DNA of 64,000 nucleotides from Gordionus sp. m RMFG-2023 (lineage: Eukaryota > Nematomorpha > Gordioida > Chordodea > Parachordodidae): the NCBI RefSeq assembly GCF_954871325.1, contig NC_088775.1:27939561-28003560 (forward strand), in the 5' to 3' direction. The notes beneath the pieces were generated by a model. It did not search any database. It was not told the DNA's origin and saw only the letters and a list, made by a program, of their open reading frames with translations. Below are positions 12,552 to 26,800 of the stretch, piece after piece (the stretch's first letter is position 1; each line of letters begins with the position of its first letter). The position numbers were made by a program, and so were the translations under genes.

Positions 12552-14774
12552 ATAAAATGTGTCAATCATAACTATGAATTTTTGGGTATTATGAGTTAAA
12601 TTTGATATTTTTCATCTTATCCACGCTCATTGGTAAATAGAAAAACACTATTTTACTTAGCCCAAATTAGCATAAGGTAGAAAGACCCGGGTTTTTTATT
12701 TTGTAGTCTAATGATTTGGTTTTTAAATAATATCATTTTATCCTCCAAAATTAAATTTTATGGTAAATGAGCAAACCACCCAGGCCCCGCCCTTACTACA
12801 CGCTATGCCGTCATTGGCAATATTAAATATTTTAAAAATTTTAATGATAAAAGAGTCTAGGTGTTAAATGAAGACTATGGTGTAAACATTTTTTAACTTA
12901 GGTAAACTAACATAATATCTGAAAAGTAATTCAGTAGTTGAGATTATTTAGTTAAAAATATTAAATAAATTTTAATTTGGATTTTTTTAAAATCAAACAT
13001 TACATTGTTAAGTAAAACAGGGCGAGAGGATAAAAATATTTAATTTAGAACAAAATTAATTCTCACAAGAAATAATAAAACTTAGCGGCCCTTAAAACGT
13101 CCCGGGGAAGCGGCTTTGCTTGAATCTCCATTTGCACAGGCATGCATTTGATAATCAAACTTATTAAGTAAACAGGGCGAGAGGATAAAATGCAGTTGAT
13201 AATAAAACTTTATTATTAGTATCATCCAAACATTTGCATATTAAATCATGAGATTGGGAAATATTACACACGCCATGGTATAAAGACATTCATGAATTAT
13301 CTTAGGATATCTGTGTATAAAATTATTGCCTTTTCAGATTAATATTCGTCTCTTACATTTTTTTAGAAACTTTTATCTGTTTTTCTTCCCAATGTCTTTC
13401 TTGATATTATACTAAAATTATCTTTATACGGTTATATAATCTAGTATAAACATTACAATCATTTTCCAAAAATAGGAAGATTGAAGAACAGATCAAAAAT
13501 CTAAATGTATACATATATTTATTAAAATTCAATATTTAAAATAAAATATCTGGTTATTAAACTAAGTGCTTTGATATAATCCAAATCTGTCATCAGAAAA
13601 AATTAATAAGATGGATATAGCAATTTTGTATAAAGAGTAAAAGGGATATAAAAAATGAATAAAAAAGTGTCCCCTGAATATAATCATCCAAAATTTATTA
13701 ATTGCATTTATTAATAATTTAATTTTAGAAAAATATTAATGCATGATTGTAATTATTAAGCGTTTTTCATAAAAAATTAATTAAATTTATAAAGAAATAA
13801 GGAATTTTGAAAGTAACTGTCAATTATAATTATAGGCTTGAAAGATGTTATTAATTATAATTAAATTCCTTTTTTAATAGGTAATAAATCATTTATAAGT
13901 TTCATTTCAAAATTTACATAAAATATAAGGGGACAATTAAAATAATCTTCATTTTAGAATAAAGATGATTTTAAATTATTTCTTCTTACTTAAAAACTAT
14001 CATTAATTGCTGAAATGATATATTTATAAAAGCCTAGGTCAAAATTTATTATAAAATCCGGGTTGCAAAAAAAATTTATATACCTGGACGGGCCAAAATA
14101 TCTTTTTTTACTTTGAAATATCAAATTAGAAGAGATATTTATTTAAGCTGTAAAATCCTGTAAAATTTTTAGCCAATATTAAAAATGAATAATTGCTTTA
14201 AACTTTTAAAATATAATTAGTTTGGTTTTTAAAAATTATATAAAATAGTTAATTCGCATTTACCATTTTCATAATCAGAATAAGAAAAAGTATTATAATG
14301 TAATTTATAGTAAAATTTCGTGTAAAATTAAAAGATATTAAATATTTTGTTCTTTTTTTTAAAAAAAATGATAAGGTAAAATAAAACTCAGGATAGGCTA
14401 ATTTTAAGTTTATTTTATTTTATAAAAATTAGGAAAGTGGCTAAAAATAAAAATTTGAATGACATGTTAAAAAATCAACTGAGATCGTAAATTAATAGAT
14501 GAAGTATTTTCGCGTAAAACAGATAAAAAAAAATTGAGAGGTACATCAAAATCGAGAGGCTTAGCCATCCAAATTTATTAAACTTAGTCTAGGCTAAAGA
14601 GCAACTGAACTTTGTACTGAAATCATAGTTTTTTTTTAAATTTAATTTAAACACCCAGACTAGGCTGTAATCTAACTATTATTTTGTTCTTTAATTTTTG
14701 TTTATTAGAACATATCATACATATAAGTTATATATTTTTATATTACGCTGTTATTTTATTTAATAAATAATTAG
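12552..14774. other. Upstream of the first seen exon; no gene recognised
   Basis: The first parts of F5/8C domain A were searched for here and not found. An imperfect repeat occurs around 13015-13055 and 13165-13200 (aagtaaacagggcgagagga). A short GC-containing relic lies at 14035-14100. Confidence 0.5.
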
Positions 14775-14885
14775 ATGGAGAAATTTTTGGATCTGTTCAT
14801 GGAAATAAAGTATTCATAATTGGTAAAGAAAAGGCACTATATTTATGTGAAGTTGAAATATTTGGAGACCAACTATCATTAGGAA
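14775..14885 (+). CDS. Exon 1 seen: C-terminal strand of F5/8C domain A
   Basis: Acceptor attag, then a phase-1 frame containing LYLCEVEIFG. This is the last beta strand typical of fucolectin-like F5/8C domains (consensus L-C-E-V-E-V-Y-G). The donor gtaacc leaves phase 1, which fits the exon at 21027. The first two thirds of this domain should lie upstream, but I could not find them in 12-14.7 kb. Read without splicing, the frame runs to a stop near 14925, so this could also be a terminal exon or a relic. The phase match to 21027 favours an internal exon. Confidence 0.6.
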
Positions 14886-17800
14886 GTAACCAGTTTTATA
14901 TTGAAATTAAAAATATATATCTATAATGTTTCATTTTTCCTAAATATTTTTATAAATAATTTGATATTTTATTATATATTTGCAAGGTTAGGCAGTCTTA
15001 GATAAGTATCTTGTATCTTCTTGTGCATTTAAAAAAATATCTTGCATCTGTTCTTATATATTTTTTATAAAAAACATCTTGTACCTGTATCTTGTACATT
15101 TTTTTATAGATTGTGCATCTGTTTCATTATCTTTTTATTATTTAAAAGATAGAGATACTTATAATTTTCATTAATTTTTAAATATCTAAATATTTATTTA
15201 ATTTAAAAAATTAAAATTTAATAGAAATCTGGGTTAAACTATTATACATTTTTCAAAATTTTTCACACCAATAATTATTAACATCCTAAGAATATCCCAA
15301 TCAAATAATAATCTGTTTACAACCAGTAAAATATTACTAATGTAAAAAATAATATTTAATGAATATAAAATATAAATAGATCTAAAGTTTTCTTTCACTT
15401 CAATAGAAGACAATTAATAACTTAAAAAAAATTTGAAAATGTATAAAATGTTTTTATATCAAAAATAAAAAGCATGTTTTTTTTATATTTAATTTAAATA
15501 TAGTTATGTTATTTTTAATGTATTTTTTAAAATAAAAAAAAATTTATATTTTAAAAAATGATATGTATCCTGAAACTAAATTTAAACTGGATTAAGGTTT
15601 GGGTTCAGAAAATATTAAGGGTTCTGGTTCAGAGTTCGGTTTCTGGTTCACAGCCCTGATTTTCACTATAATATATTCGAGCAAATGCATTGGCAATGTA
15701 AATTTTATGCTATTATATTTGCCTAATATACCTTTCTGACTTAAAACTGTGATTATCAAATTTATGTTATTAATAATTACGTCAATTATTTATTTTCATA
15801 ACTTCATATTTTAATTCTTAGCATTTAACTAGTTCTTTCGTGTTTAGCATAATTTTATCAATCCTTTCTCATTATCTATTATATACTGGTTCTATTGATC
15901 TACTTTTCCTCCATTTTCTCTTTTCTATTGAATTGATCCTTTATCTAACCCTTCTCTTCTTCTTTTCCCATTTTTATATGCTTCCCGTTTTTCTTTTTAC
16001 TACTGCTATACTCCTCCCTTATTGCAAATATTTCAATATTAGAGTCGCTCTTAAATGAATACTTATTGGTATTCTTCATAATAGTCATTCATTACAACCT
16101 ATCTAATATTTAAATCTTTTGAGTCATCGCTGTTTAATTCCATTATCTACACATTCTAATTTCCTCAAAAACAATTCATTTGCATGATTTGTCTCCTACT
16201 AAATTAATGTTTATATTCACAAATTTCCGGTTTAAATATGAATACAAAACTGATTTCTCACAATTTTTTATCGGTTTCACTTCTTGACTTGTTATTATTT
16301 ACGTCTTCTCCCGTACCGCCTTATCCTCAATGTATCAATATCGCATAAAAAACACTAATTATCCCAAAACCTAACGATTCCAAGATACTAAACATTAAAG
16401 TCCTCAATATATTCAACCAACCCATATTCCATTATTATTTGCGACACATTCACCTCATTATAATTAAGAATCTCTCCCTTCTTTACTACTATCTTATCCC
16501 TATAAGACATATATTAGTTTTACTGTATTTTCTCCCTGATATCCATTTCCAATCTAACCTATAAACACATTACCCCCTACTCAGGAAACCAAAATGGCTT
16601 ATCATCAGCTGATTTAAATTGATATACATTTATTGAAAGGTAGTATATAATATATTTCACTTACCTTCCAGATCATATACATCGCATTTTAAAACGAATG
16701 GCTTTGAAACTTGAAATTTAAAATTTCAATAGGTTATATTATAACTAATTTTATAAAAAAATTACATTTTTGGACTGAAAAAAATTTATTGCAAAATAAC
16801 CTTAAGTTGCTAAATTATTTCTTTTAAGATGAATTTATAAAAATTCTATTCATTAAATTTGATACCATGACCAATTTAAAAAAATTATAACTACAAATTG
16901 GGGAACACCATTTTGACTGAGTTAAATATATAAATAAATACCTTGTTAGCTTATTTTGAAATATCCATAGTAAACGAGTTAGTATATAAGAAATGGCTCC
17001 AGAAAATTATATTAAATAAAAAAATATATAAATTGATAAAAAGATGTAAAAAATTATCGCATTTAAGAAGTATAACAAACCATAAAAATACATAAGAAAA
17101 AGCTTAAATAAATGAATGACAGAAGTAAGCGAACATAAAAATATAGTATATGCGGAGAGAACGTTTAGTTTATTACAAAATTTCCTCCAAAGATAGCAAC
17201 TGGTAGATAAAATGAATATGCCAGTTATTTGAATGTGAAATTAATAAATTTGTTAGGAAGTATGCCAATAATGGTAAAAAATAAATAAGTTATATAATGG
17301 TTCGATTACATAATTTAAAATATATATTGAAAAAAAAGATATATAAAAAAATAAAATAAATAATATGAAAATTTTCAAATTTTAAATTCAATGTTTCTTT
17401 CTGATTTTTCGTAAAATTTTAAAGGCCAGCCCGTGCATTAAAATTTAATATATTTGTTAGATGTGAAATATAATTGTTTGTAGACTAATAAGACTATTTT
17501 TGACAGAAAGGTTGAAAAATAACTATTTAAGAAAAATATGAGTGAGCTAGGTAAAAATAGGAAACTTGCACTAACTTTTTTGGGGGGATGGGGGGGGGGG
17601 GGGGTTGGAAAAATTTTTGTTGTGGGATTTTAAATGTTTAAAAAAAATTGGTTATTACATTTCGATAGATTATTTATGTAATAAGCTATAAATTTTTTTA
17701 TGGCTACTTTGTGAGAATAATTTTTTTTTTTTTTTTTTCTCTTTAGCTTTCACCTTTTCTGGTGGTAAGCTCCTTCAACATCTCTCTCCACTTTATGTTA

Positions 17801-20800
17801 TTCGTACAATCTCTTTTATCTATTTTATACTTCTTTATATTGGCTCTAACTTTATGGCCCCATTGAAGTTTTGGCCTTCCTCTTTTACGTTTGCCCATCA
17901 CTTCCAATCTTTCAACTTTATTTCCTATGTAGTTCATAGGCCTTCTCATTGTGTGCCCATACCATCTAAGTCTGTTTACCATTAACTTAGTTTTAATGGG
18001 CACTACCTTTAAACTATTTAGTATTCTTGTACTGCGCACCTTATCCTTTCTTGTTACCCCAGCAATCATCCTCAGCATTCTCATCTCCATAGTTTGTAGA
18101 CTTCTCTCGTCTGATTCTTTGGTTGGCCATGTTTCCGAACTATATAGAATAGTTGGTTGTACTATGGAACTGTAAATTTTTCCCTTTAATTTGTGTGGGA
18201 TTCTTTTGTCAAATAGCACTCCAGATAAAGATCTCCACTTTAACCACCCTTGATTAATCTTATTCTTTATCTCTTTTTCTATTGTGCCGTTTGTTTGTAT
18301 AGTGGAGCCCAAATATTTGCAGCTTTCAATTGCGGATATCTGCCAATCATTTATATCAATACTCTCCGTTTCATCTCCTCCTATCACCATATACTCCGTC
18401 TTTTCTCTATTTACTTTTAATCCGTGCGTTTCTAGGATATTTATCCAATTCACTAACCTTTCTTTCATTTCATCCTTGGATTCGGCAAGTATTACAATAT
18501 CATCTGCAAATATCATATTCCACGGGACTGTTTGAGGTATAGACTGTGCTAATACATCTATCTATTACTGTAATGAAGAGAAGTGGGCTGAGAGCCGACC
18601 CTTGATGAACTCCTTCGGCTATTGTGAAGCCTGCTGAAGTACCTGTTGTGCTACGGACCATTGTTGCATGTCCCATATACATATCCTATATTATTCTTAT
18701 ATATTTTTCGGGAACTTTTTTGTGGCGTAGCGCCCACCAGATAAGTTTTCTTGGGATTCTATCGAAGGCCTTTTCTAGATCGAGAAAGACCATGTGTAGC
18801 TTTTTGTTCTTTTCTCTGTATTTTTCACTCATTTGCTTAATTGCGTGGATAGCATCGGTTGCTGATCTTCCAGGCATAAAGCCAAACTGAGTCTCTCCTA
18901 TTTCGATTATATCTCTTAATCTTTTTTCTATTATTTTTTCGTATAGTTTTAGACAGTGTGACATTAGTTTTATGCCCCTGTAATTTTGACAATTATGTGG
19001 ATCCCCTTTATTTTTGAAGATAGGAACTAGATAGCTCTGCCTCCATTTTTGGGGGACCTCTTCATTTCCAAGTATTTTATTGTACAGATTTGTGAGGAGA
19101 TGTATTCCATCATCTCCTAGTGCTTTAAGGCTTTCTATTGGAATATCGTCTGGACCCCTAGCTTTGTTGTTTTGTACAAGGTTTTGACAAGGGGAGTGTT
19201 CGTCGAGATGCAATATGTGGGAATTAAAGTTGAGAAGCTCCTGAAAATATTCTTTCCATCATTATTTCTTTTTCCTATCAATTTCCCATCTTTATTTTTG
19301 ATTACTTACGGAGCTCCGTTTATATCCCTAGAGTTCTTTTCTCGCTGTTTGGCTAATCTGTATACTCTTGGATTTTTTATATCTTGACTTGTCATCTGCA
19401 TTTTTGGATTTGTACCATATTTTATAAAGGGCTTTTTTCTCCTGTAAGTGGTTTGTACCTCTTGATTCCACCACCATAGTTCTTTGTGTGATTTGTTGCC
19501 TCCTCTTGTCAAGCCTAGCGTCGATTTTGCAGTGTCTATTAATCTGGATGAAAGGTCTGTCCATATTTTTTCACTGACTTGTGAGCAATTTATTGTTTCA
19601 ATGTTTGCATTGAATTTGCCCCATTTGATGCATGGTTCCAGTTTTATCTTATTTTGAGTGGATTTATTTGAGATTTGTAAATCCATGATTAGTAGCTTGT
19701 GTTGCGCGGCGATATCTTCTCCTGGGATGACTTTGCAGTCTATTACATCTTTTAATCTTCTGCGAGAGATTAGCATGTAATCTATCTGTGTTTTCCTAGT
19801 ACCACTTTCATATGTTATTAAATGACTGTCTTTTTTCCTATAGTAGGTGTTGGTTAAGGCAAGGTCGAAGGCTTGCGCAAATTTCAGTACGTGCTCTCCT
19901 TCATCATTTCTTTCTCCGTATCCAAAACCACCATGATGCCTTTTGTAGCTATCTCTTGCTTTCCCCACATGCGCATTTAAGTCACCACCAATTATGATAG
20001 GTCATCTTTAGGGATTTCCATTACAGCTTCATCAAGGATAGCTCTAAAGTCATCTTTCTCTTCTTCCTTGCAACCCGTTTGAGGAGCATATACTGATAGG
20101 ATGTGTATTATTGATTGACCAATGCAGAGTTTTATCTTCATTAGTCTATCAGAGATCCTGTTGACTTCTACTACTGAAGAGGTTAGGTCTTGGCTGAGGA
20201 TGATGCCGACACCGTTCCTATTGCTAACAAGTCCATTATAGTACAATTTATACCCATCTCCAATCATCAAAGTTTTCTGTCCTTTCCATTTCGTCTCTTG
20301 TATGCACACTATTGTTCAACATTGATGCCAATTCTCTCGTCTTACCTTTAAGCGTCCCAATATTCAAACTTGCCAGTCTTGTCTTCTTTGCTTTGACCTT
20401 TACTTTATTTTTCACAGGATGGAGGTCTACACCCTGCGCGTCGCATGGAGGGAACGCCCTAGCTTTCATATTCATATTTTCATTTGTGTCCTTCATTTTG
20501 TTTATTGGACAGGTATCCTTAGCACCCGGCTGTCCAGGCCTGTCGGTGACCGGGGTGTCATCTCTAAGCTCCGAAATTCATGATACCATATGTCTTTACA
20601 CATCAGTCATCGAAGAAAAACTTGAAAGTTTTTATGGTTCTTACCAGGATTGAACCCGCGTCCTTGTTCATGCTCGTGTTTCCAAGCCTTCATCTTACCC
20701 ATTAGGCCACCCCGGCGATCCACTTTGTGAGAATAATAACAAACTAAAATTAAATAATCAAAATTGATATCAGAGAGAGGAGGGGGTCATAATAAAAATT

Positions 20801-23800
20801 ATAAGTAGATGCGGGTGGAAAAATAACATTTTAATATTTCAAAAAAAATTAATTTTCTTTAAAGTTGTAGTCAGGATGATAAACTGAATATATAATTGAT
20901 ATGAATCTGAAAATAGCGAGTTATTAATTTATGATAAAATTAATAAAAATAGCTGTTATATAAATATTCAAAAGTTAGTTTACTTAAATCTTTATATATT
21001 TAATTATAAATTAACTTATTTCCTAGCAAAGTTAAATTACAAAGATGAAGCTATTACATTTGAATCAAATCCAAAAGTCAAAGAACTACAATTTATTATT
21101 AATGGGAATTACCTAAAACAATGTATAACTATAGGTCCCACAAGCAATCCATGGCTTAGAATAGAATTAGTTGAAATATTTACTGTCTATCATATAGATG
21201 TATTTGGCAAAGATTCAAGTTTAATTAGAATATAAATCAATTTTCTTAATATTTATTAAGTGAAAAACACTTTGATAACAAGAGTCGGTTATCAAAAAAC
21301 TATCGTCCAAAATTTGGTGTGTTATGAACATACTTTATTAAATTATATTTCTTATATAGTGGATAAAAATTGTGTAAAAATTTTAAATGGGCGGTTTGTA
21401 AGGTTTTAAAAAAATTTATATGTAATATTATCATTTCCTAGCTTAGAAATAAATAGTGAAAATAAAATTCAATTCACATTAAATATCTGTGAATTAGAAA
21501 TATATGGAAAATCTCGTGAAATAAAAGGTTCTTTAAATTTTGATATAAATAACAAAATTCCAATTAGTTAATAATATTGTGAACGATGGGGATATATATT
21601 CAAGTTCTAACCATAATTCACCTACAAGAGCTATAGATGGGTCATTGATAAATAATTGTGCGGAAACTAGAGAACAATTTTTTCCATATTGGCGTATATA
21701 TTTTGAATATCCATATCTTATAGAAGGATTTTCAATATATATTAAGGATACAAGTTATTAATAATTTTGAACTTAATCATTCAATATTATTTAAGATTTA
21801 AATAACTTGGATGGATTATGGGTAAATATTGGATTTGTACCTGATGTATTTTTGAATGCTGTCTGCATAAAATTTCACAAATTAATTTTTAATAAAATGG
21901 ATCCCTTTATTTTTGCGAAATGTCAATCACCTTTGAATGGAATATATTTTAATGTTATAAGAGATACCTCTATTATTGGTTATTTAATAATTAATTATTA
22001 TAAAATAAAAATATAGGAAAGGCATCATTAAAGTTATGTGGAATTGAAATATATGGATCAAGAAGCAAATTTTCTGGTAAAATAATATTTAGTTATAATT
22101 ATTTAATTTTTTTTAAGGAAATATTGAAATCTTAGATTTTATAAGCAATAGTGGTGGACCATGGAAACGAAATGATATAAAAAATCTATATTCAGAAACA
22201 TCTACAAATCAAAACTGTTTATTCACTTTTATTGAATATAAACCATGGATAAAAATATATTTGGAACAGGATTACTTAATATGGACATTAAATATTTTAA
22301 AAAAGATCAATCTTAGTAAGCATTTTTTTAAATATTTTAAGTGTATTTATAGTTTCTTAAGTCATATAACTTTTTTTTGTTTCAAAACAGTTTGCATTAT
22401 GTATAAACCATCTTTTTCGATATTTACTAAATTATAAAATGGATTAATGCTAGAAGTGGAATAATGTCGCTCCACATGAATATGCGAGGCTTCTTCTCGC
22501 ATAATCTTGTCATACTTATTTGTAAGAAAACCGAATTATATGAAACGCTAATGCAATTCTTTGAATGCTATTAAATTAATTATAACTTAGCCCTTGTGTC
22601 TAGAATATTTTGGATAGGTGGAGGCGGGGTTAAAATATCCAAGAAGGGTTTTATATTATATCTAATAAAAATACATGTTGAATTCATTGTTATACTCAAT
22701 CTAAGTTTCAAGGGTAAATCAAGTAATCACATCAATTATGCACAGAAAATTTAGCTTATTTGGTGCAACGACAATTCGACTTGGCGACTATAGTATTCAA
22801 TGATAATTTAACTCTGAAAGATGCGGATTCATTAAGCTGCGATTAATTTAAAAATCATAGTTTAATTTAAAAAATAGATTTAGATAGCATTTAAAGAATA
22901 TAATTTAAGGGCGCATTAATGGTTATTTCATAATTTATTTTATTTTGATTGTAATTGTTTTTTTTAATATTTATTACCAATTCTAAAATCTAAATTTTAT
23001 TTGAATATTATTATTAATGAATCTGGTGTTTTTTAATAAAAATTTTAGATTCTGATTTTTATCGTATCATATTATAATGTATAATGGACTGAAAATATTT
23101 TTCCAAAACATTTTTTGGCTAATTTAGGCCTGTTTAAAATAATTTACAGATATTGTATATTTAAGAGATTTTGTTTAATTTAAATTCTAGATAAAATGAA
23201 GAAAGTCATTACATGAGAGAGAAGGATACATTAAATCCCAAAGCGCAACAAAATAAAAATTATATTTTTCATGAATTTTGATATGAGTGAATCTCAGGAA
23301 TTCTAAAATAAATGTCCGGGACAAATAAACTAATCATATTTTGTTATTTTTATTATTCTCTACTAAGCCTTAAGCTCCTATTTATTAAAACCTCTACCGA
23401 AACTAATAGGATAATAAATTTTTAGAAGTAAGGATTAAAAATTTTCATTATAAATTTACATCAATTGTATAAGTTTTCTTTATTTTTTATTTTTCAATAT
23501 CACAAAAAGAATTAATATATACACATATTACAACTTCCAAGGCTGCACCTATAGGAGGTCCGGAGGGCCGGGCCCTCCCCCCTAATTTATTTTAGCCCAA
23601 ACCTGGCCCCCAGAAAAAATCTTTGGGCCTCAAAAATGGTCCACAAAATTTTTCCCCCAAATTTAAAAAAATGGACTACCAAAACTTGCAGCTCAAAAGC
23701 TCATTTCATCATGATAAAAATCTAAATAATAAAGACACTAACAATAATTTTGGTAAGCCAACAAATTAATCCCAATCGTTATTATCTTAAATCAATATTT

Positions 23801-26800
23801 GATTTGATGCTATTTCTTAGCATACAGAAGCTACCTTTTCGTGAGACTAGTTCAACAAAATTACTGATGCTGCAAAAGATGAAAACATAAATTATTCTCC
23901 TGTACTATTTATAGCAATGTTTTCATATACCATCCAAAAAGATCTTGAATTAAATAATATTATGAAATAATATCCAAAAATGCTTAATCTTATCTTATCT
24001 TATCTAGCACGTTGGTCATGGACCTGCCCAAAATGAGCGAACGTGAATTACTATAGAGGCCCTATCCTCCATAATAATTATGCCGATTTTTTCCTCAAGG
24101 ATACCAACAAACCTTGTAACCCAGATATACATCACCCAAGATTCAAAACGAAGTAAAAACGAAGTAATATATGGCAGATATGCTGCTTGAAATATCTCAA
24201 ATAAATATAATAAAAGTGAGTGCTTTTTTATATCTTAAGGCTAATGAGGCAAAAGATGCATCAGATTGTAAAATCCTGAGCATAATAACTATATATTTTT
24301 CGGAGAAATCCAAGAAAATTTAATAGGAATAATTTATAGTACTTTCTACTGAAAGCATCACTGATTGCATTTTAAAGCAACTTAATGAGTTAAATATTAA
24401 TTCAACGAATATTATAAGCCAAGCATATGATGGCAGTCAAGTATGCTAGAAACAAAAGAGTGCAAATCCTATTTCAAAAAAAATCAATAAATATTTTTTA
24501 TACATTGCTACAACCACAAGTTGCATCTTGTGGTTCAAAATTGGCATAATATTGTTATCATTTCTAATTTTAATTTATCTAATGCATTGTATATTTTTTT
24601 AGACATTTTAATGTATCTTGCAAATATACAGGTCATACCTTAAGAGACTATAAGATCAAAGGTGAACTGGTCATTTAGAAACATTTCGCATCATTTATGA
24701 GAATTTTGAGCTATTGATGAAGTATTTCTATTAGAACTCTTAACTCAGAGGTTCCTACTCACGATTCAGTTCTCTTGTCCTTTATCTTAATGCGTTAATA
24801 TAAATTATGTTATATTAGCAATTATGAGATATTAGTAACAATAGATTCACTAAATAAGTATTTACAGTTAGTAGATACTAATCTAGTGGGTGATAAAAAT
24901 TGTAAAAAGAAGCGATAATTCTTTTAATTTGATTAGAATTAAGAATGAAAAACTTTTACTAAAAATTAATCTCATCCCCCAAAATTCATCATGGGTACTT
25001 AAAAAGTCTACAAACTTTCAAGATTTTTTAGTCAAGACCAAATTACAATTTGATTGTGAAAAAGATTCCAATTTGAGTTCTTTAAAAAAGAATTATTATG
25101 CAATTATTACTTTGTTAATCGATAGATTAACACAAAATGATTATAATCATCTATCTTTAATACATTGTCATCCCTTGACCCTGATTATTTTATATCAGAT
25201 AAAATGAAACTTAAATATGTAAACGTTACATCATGAAATGAAAATAAGGATTATTAGCTGCAGAAGTTAAAGAAACACATAATTTTGAAAATATTCTAAA
25301 TAAAATGTATAAAAAAGAATTGTATAAATGCTATTCAGCAGCCATAATCATTGGAGTATATATATTCTTATGAGATCTCATTCTTTACACTAAAGAGTTC
25401 CATCGGAAACTAAAGAATCGATGAAAGATAAACGTAAACAAATATAGTATTAATGGCTTATGAAAAAAGAATAACATGGAATTTATCTTTTAATTCATTT
25501 ATATGTTAAAATTTAAAATTTAAAAATTATTGTAATATTATAATATTATTTTGTATATTCATTAAATAGTATTATTTTATATTCATCATTTACATATTTT
25601 TAATAAAAATAGCAAAACCCAACTTACCCTTAGAGATCTGCAAAGTTATGCCCGGCCCGTACCCGGCCCGGGTCTGGCCCGGCTCGAACGGGCTTCGGGC
25701 AGGGCCTAATATTTTAAATAAAATTCGGGCCGGGTCGGACCTTAAATTTTTTTTAAATATATCTAAATTTATCAATTTTATATTGAATTTTTTATGTAAA
25801 ATAAAAATATATGATTTTATTTATTAAAACTAAACGACATATAATATATGTCTTTTATTTTAAGTAATAAATTTAATTTCTATATTTAAATAAATTCGGG
25901 CCGTGCCGGTAAAACCTTCTTAAAAAATTTCGGGTTCGGGCCAGGCCGGCAAAACTTTTTTAAAAAAAATTCGGGCCGGGCTTGCAAAATTAGGTCCGAT
26001 GCAGATCACTACTTATCCTAACTCTAATTTATTGTTCTTTTCCATATTATTAATTTTATCCAATGATTTTTCCGATATATTTTACACCAATGCTGATTCA
26101 GGCCCAATTCTAGCTTCCCCCATTTGGGGAACAGATAAAAAAAATTTTTAGGGGTGGGGGCGGCTAAAAATTTTTTTATCAATGAACTAATATTTAAGTT
26201 ATTTGAACACAATATGTTAATATACGATTTTATTTGAAAAATACCACATATAAAAATATACATTGATCAAATATGTATATAAAATTAGAAGGAATGGAAG
26301 ATGTTGATTTAATGATTCTACAAATATTTTATAACAACGTTGATATAGTTTAATTGTTCTTTATAATAATTGCTAGGGATTCAATTGTAAAATATATGTA
26401 ATTTAGAAAATATTTATAACTTAATTATTGGTATGTCAATGATTGAGCAACTAACAAAAATAAAGCATTAATGGTTGAAATGTATTTTTAATATGGAAAA
26501 CATTTCCAAAATTAATCGGGTATATTTTTTGCATGTCTTAATAAAACCAAGCTATCTTTTCTTATATCATTACCTGAACGTTTATCTCTAACACGATGTG
26601 GATTATCTAAACTGATACAGAATATTTGAAAAAATATTTGGAAATGCATTTTTATATGGGTATAGAAATTTGACAAAATCTGATGTAACGCAATCTTTAT
26701 AATTTTCTAAACTTTAAAAAAATAATTTTTTAACAATCAATTTAAATTACTAATCTTCAGTAATATTGGTTGCCAAATAAGGATATAATTTTTATATGTT

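Larger units (their letters stand above)
17722..20721 (-). mobile_element. Full-length RTE-like LINE with 16-base target duplication
   Basis: A 3.0-kb non-LTR retrotransposon lying antisense in the first long intron of the mosaic gene. Its 3' end is a poly-A run (plus-strand T's from 17722). It is flanked by a perfect 16-base repeat, actttgtgagaataat, at 17706-17721 and 20722-20737. The coding part reads, from right to left, an APE-type endonuclease (RLASLNIGTLKGKTREL, CIQETKWKGQ, HILSVYAPQTGC, TQIDYMLISRR) then reverse transcriptase (ARGPDDIPIE, GFMPGRSATDAI, FLDLEKAFDRIP, EGVHQGSALSPLLF, FADDIVILAE). The family resembles the RTE group by length, single ORF and endonuclease motifs. The frame is broken by an in-frame stop near 18683 and by shifts near 18510, 19250, 19980 and 20280, so this copy is inactive. 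The perfect duplication suggests a fairly recent insertion. Confidence 0.88.

Noticed and set aside
17578-17605. G-run as possible quadruplex or assembly feature next to the LINE
   Set aside because: A homopolymer-like run of G with no partner tracts in regular spacing; probably a simple repeat.
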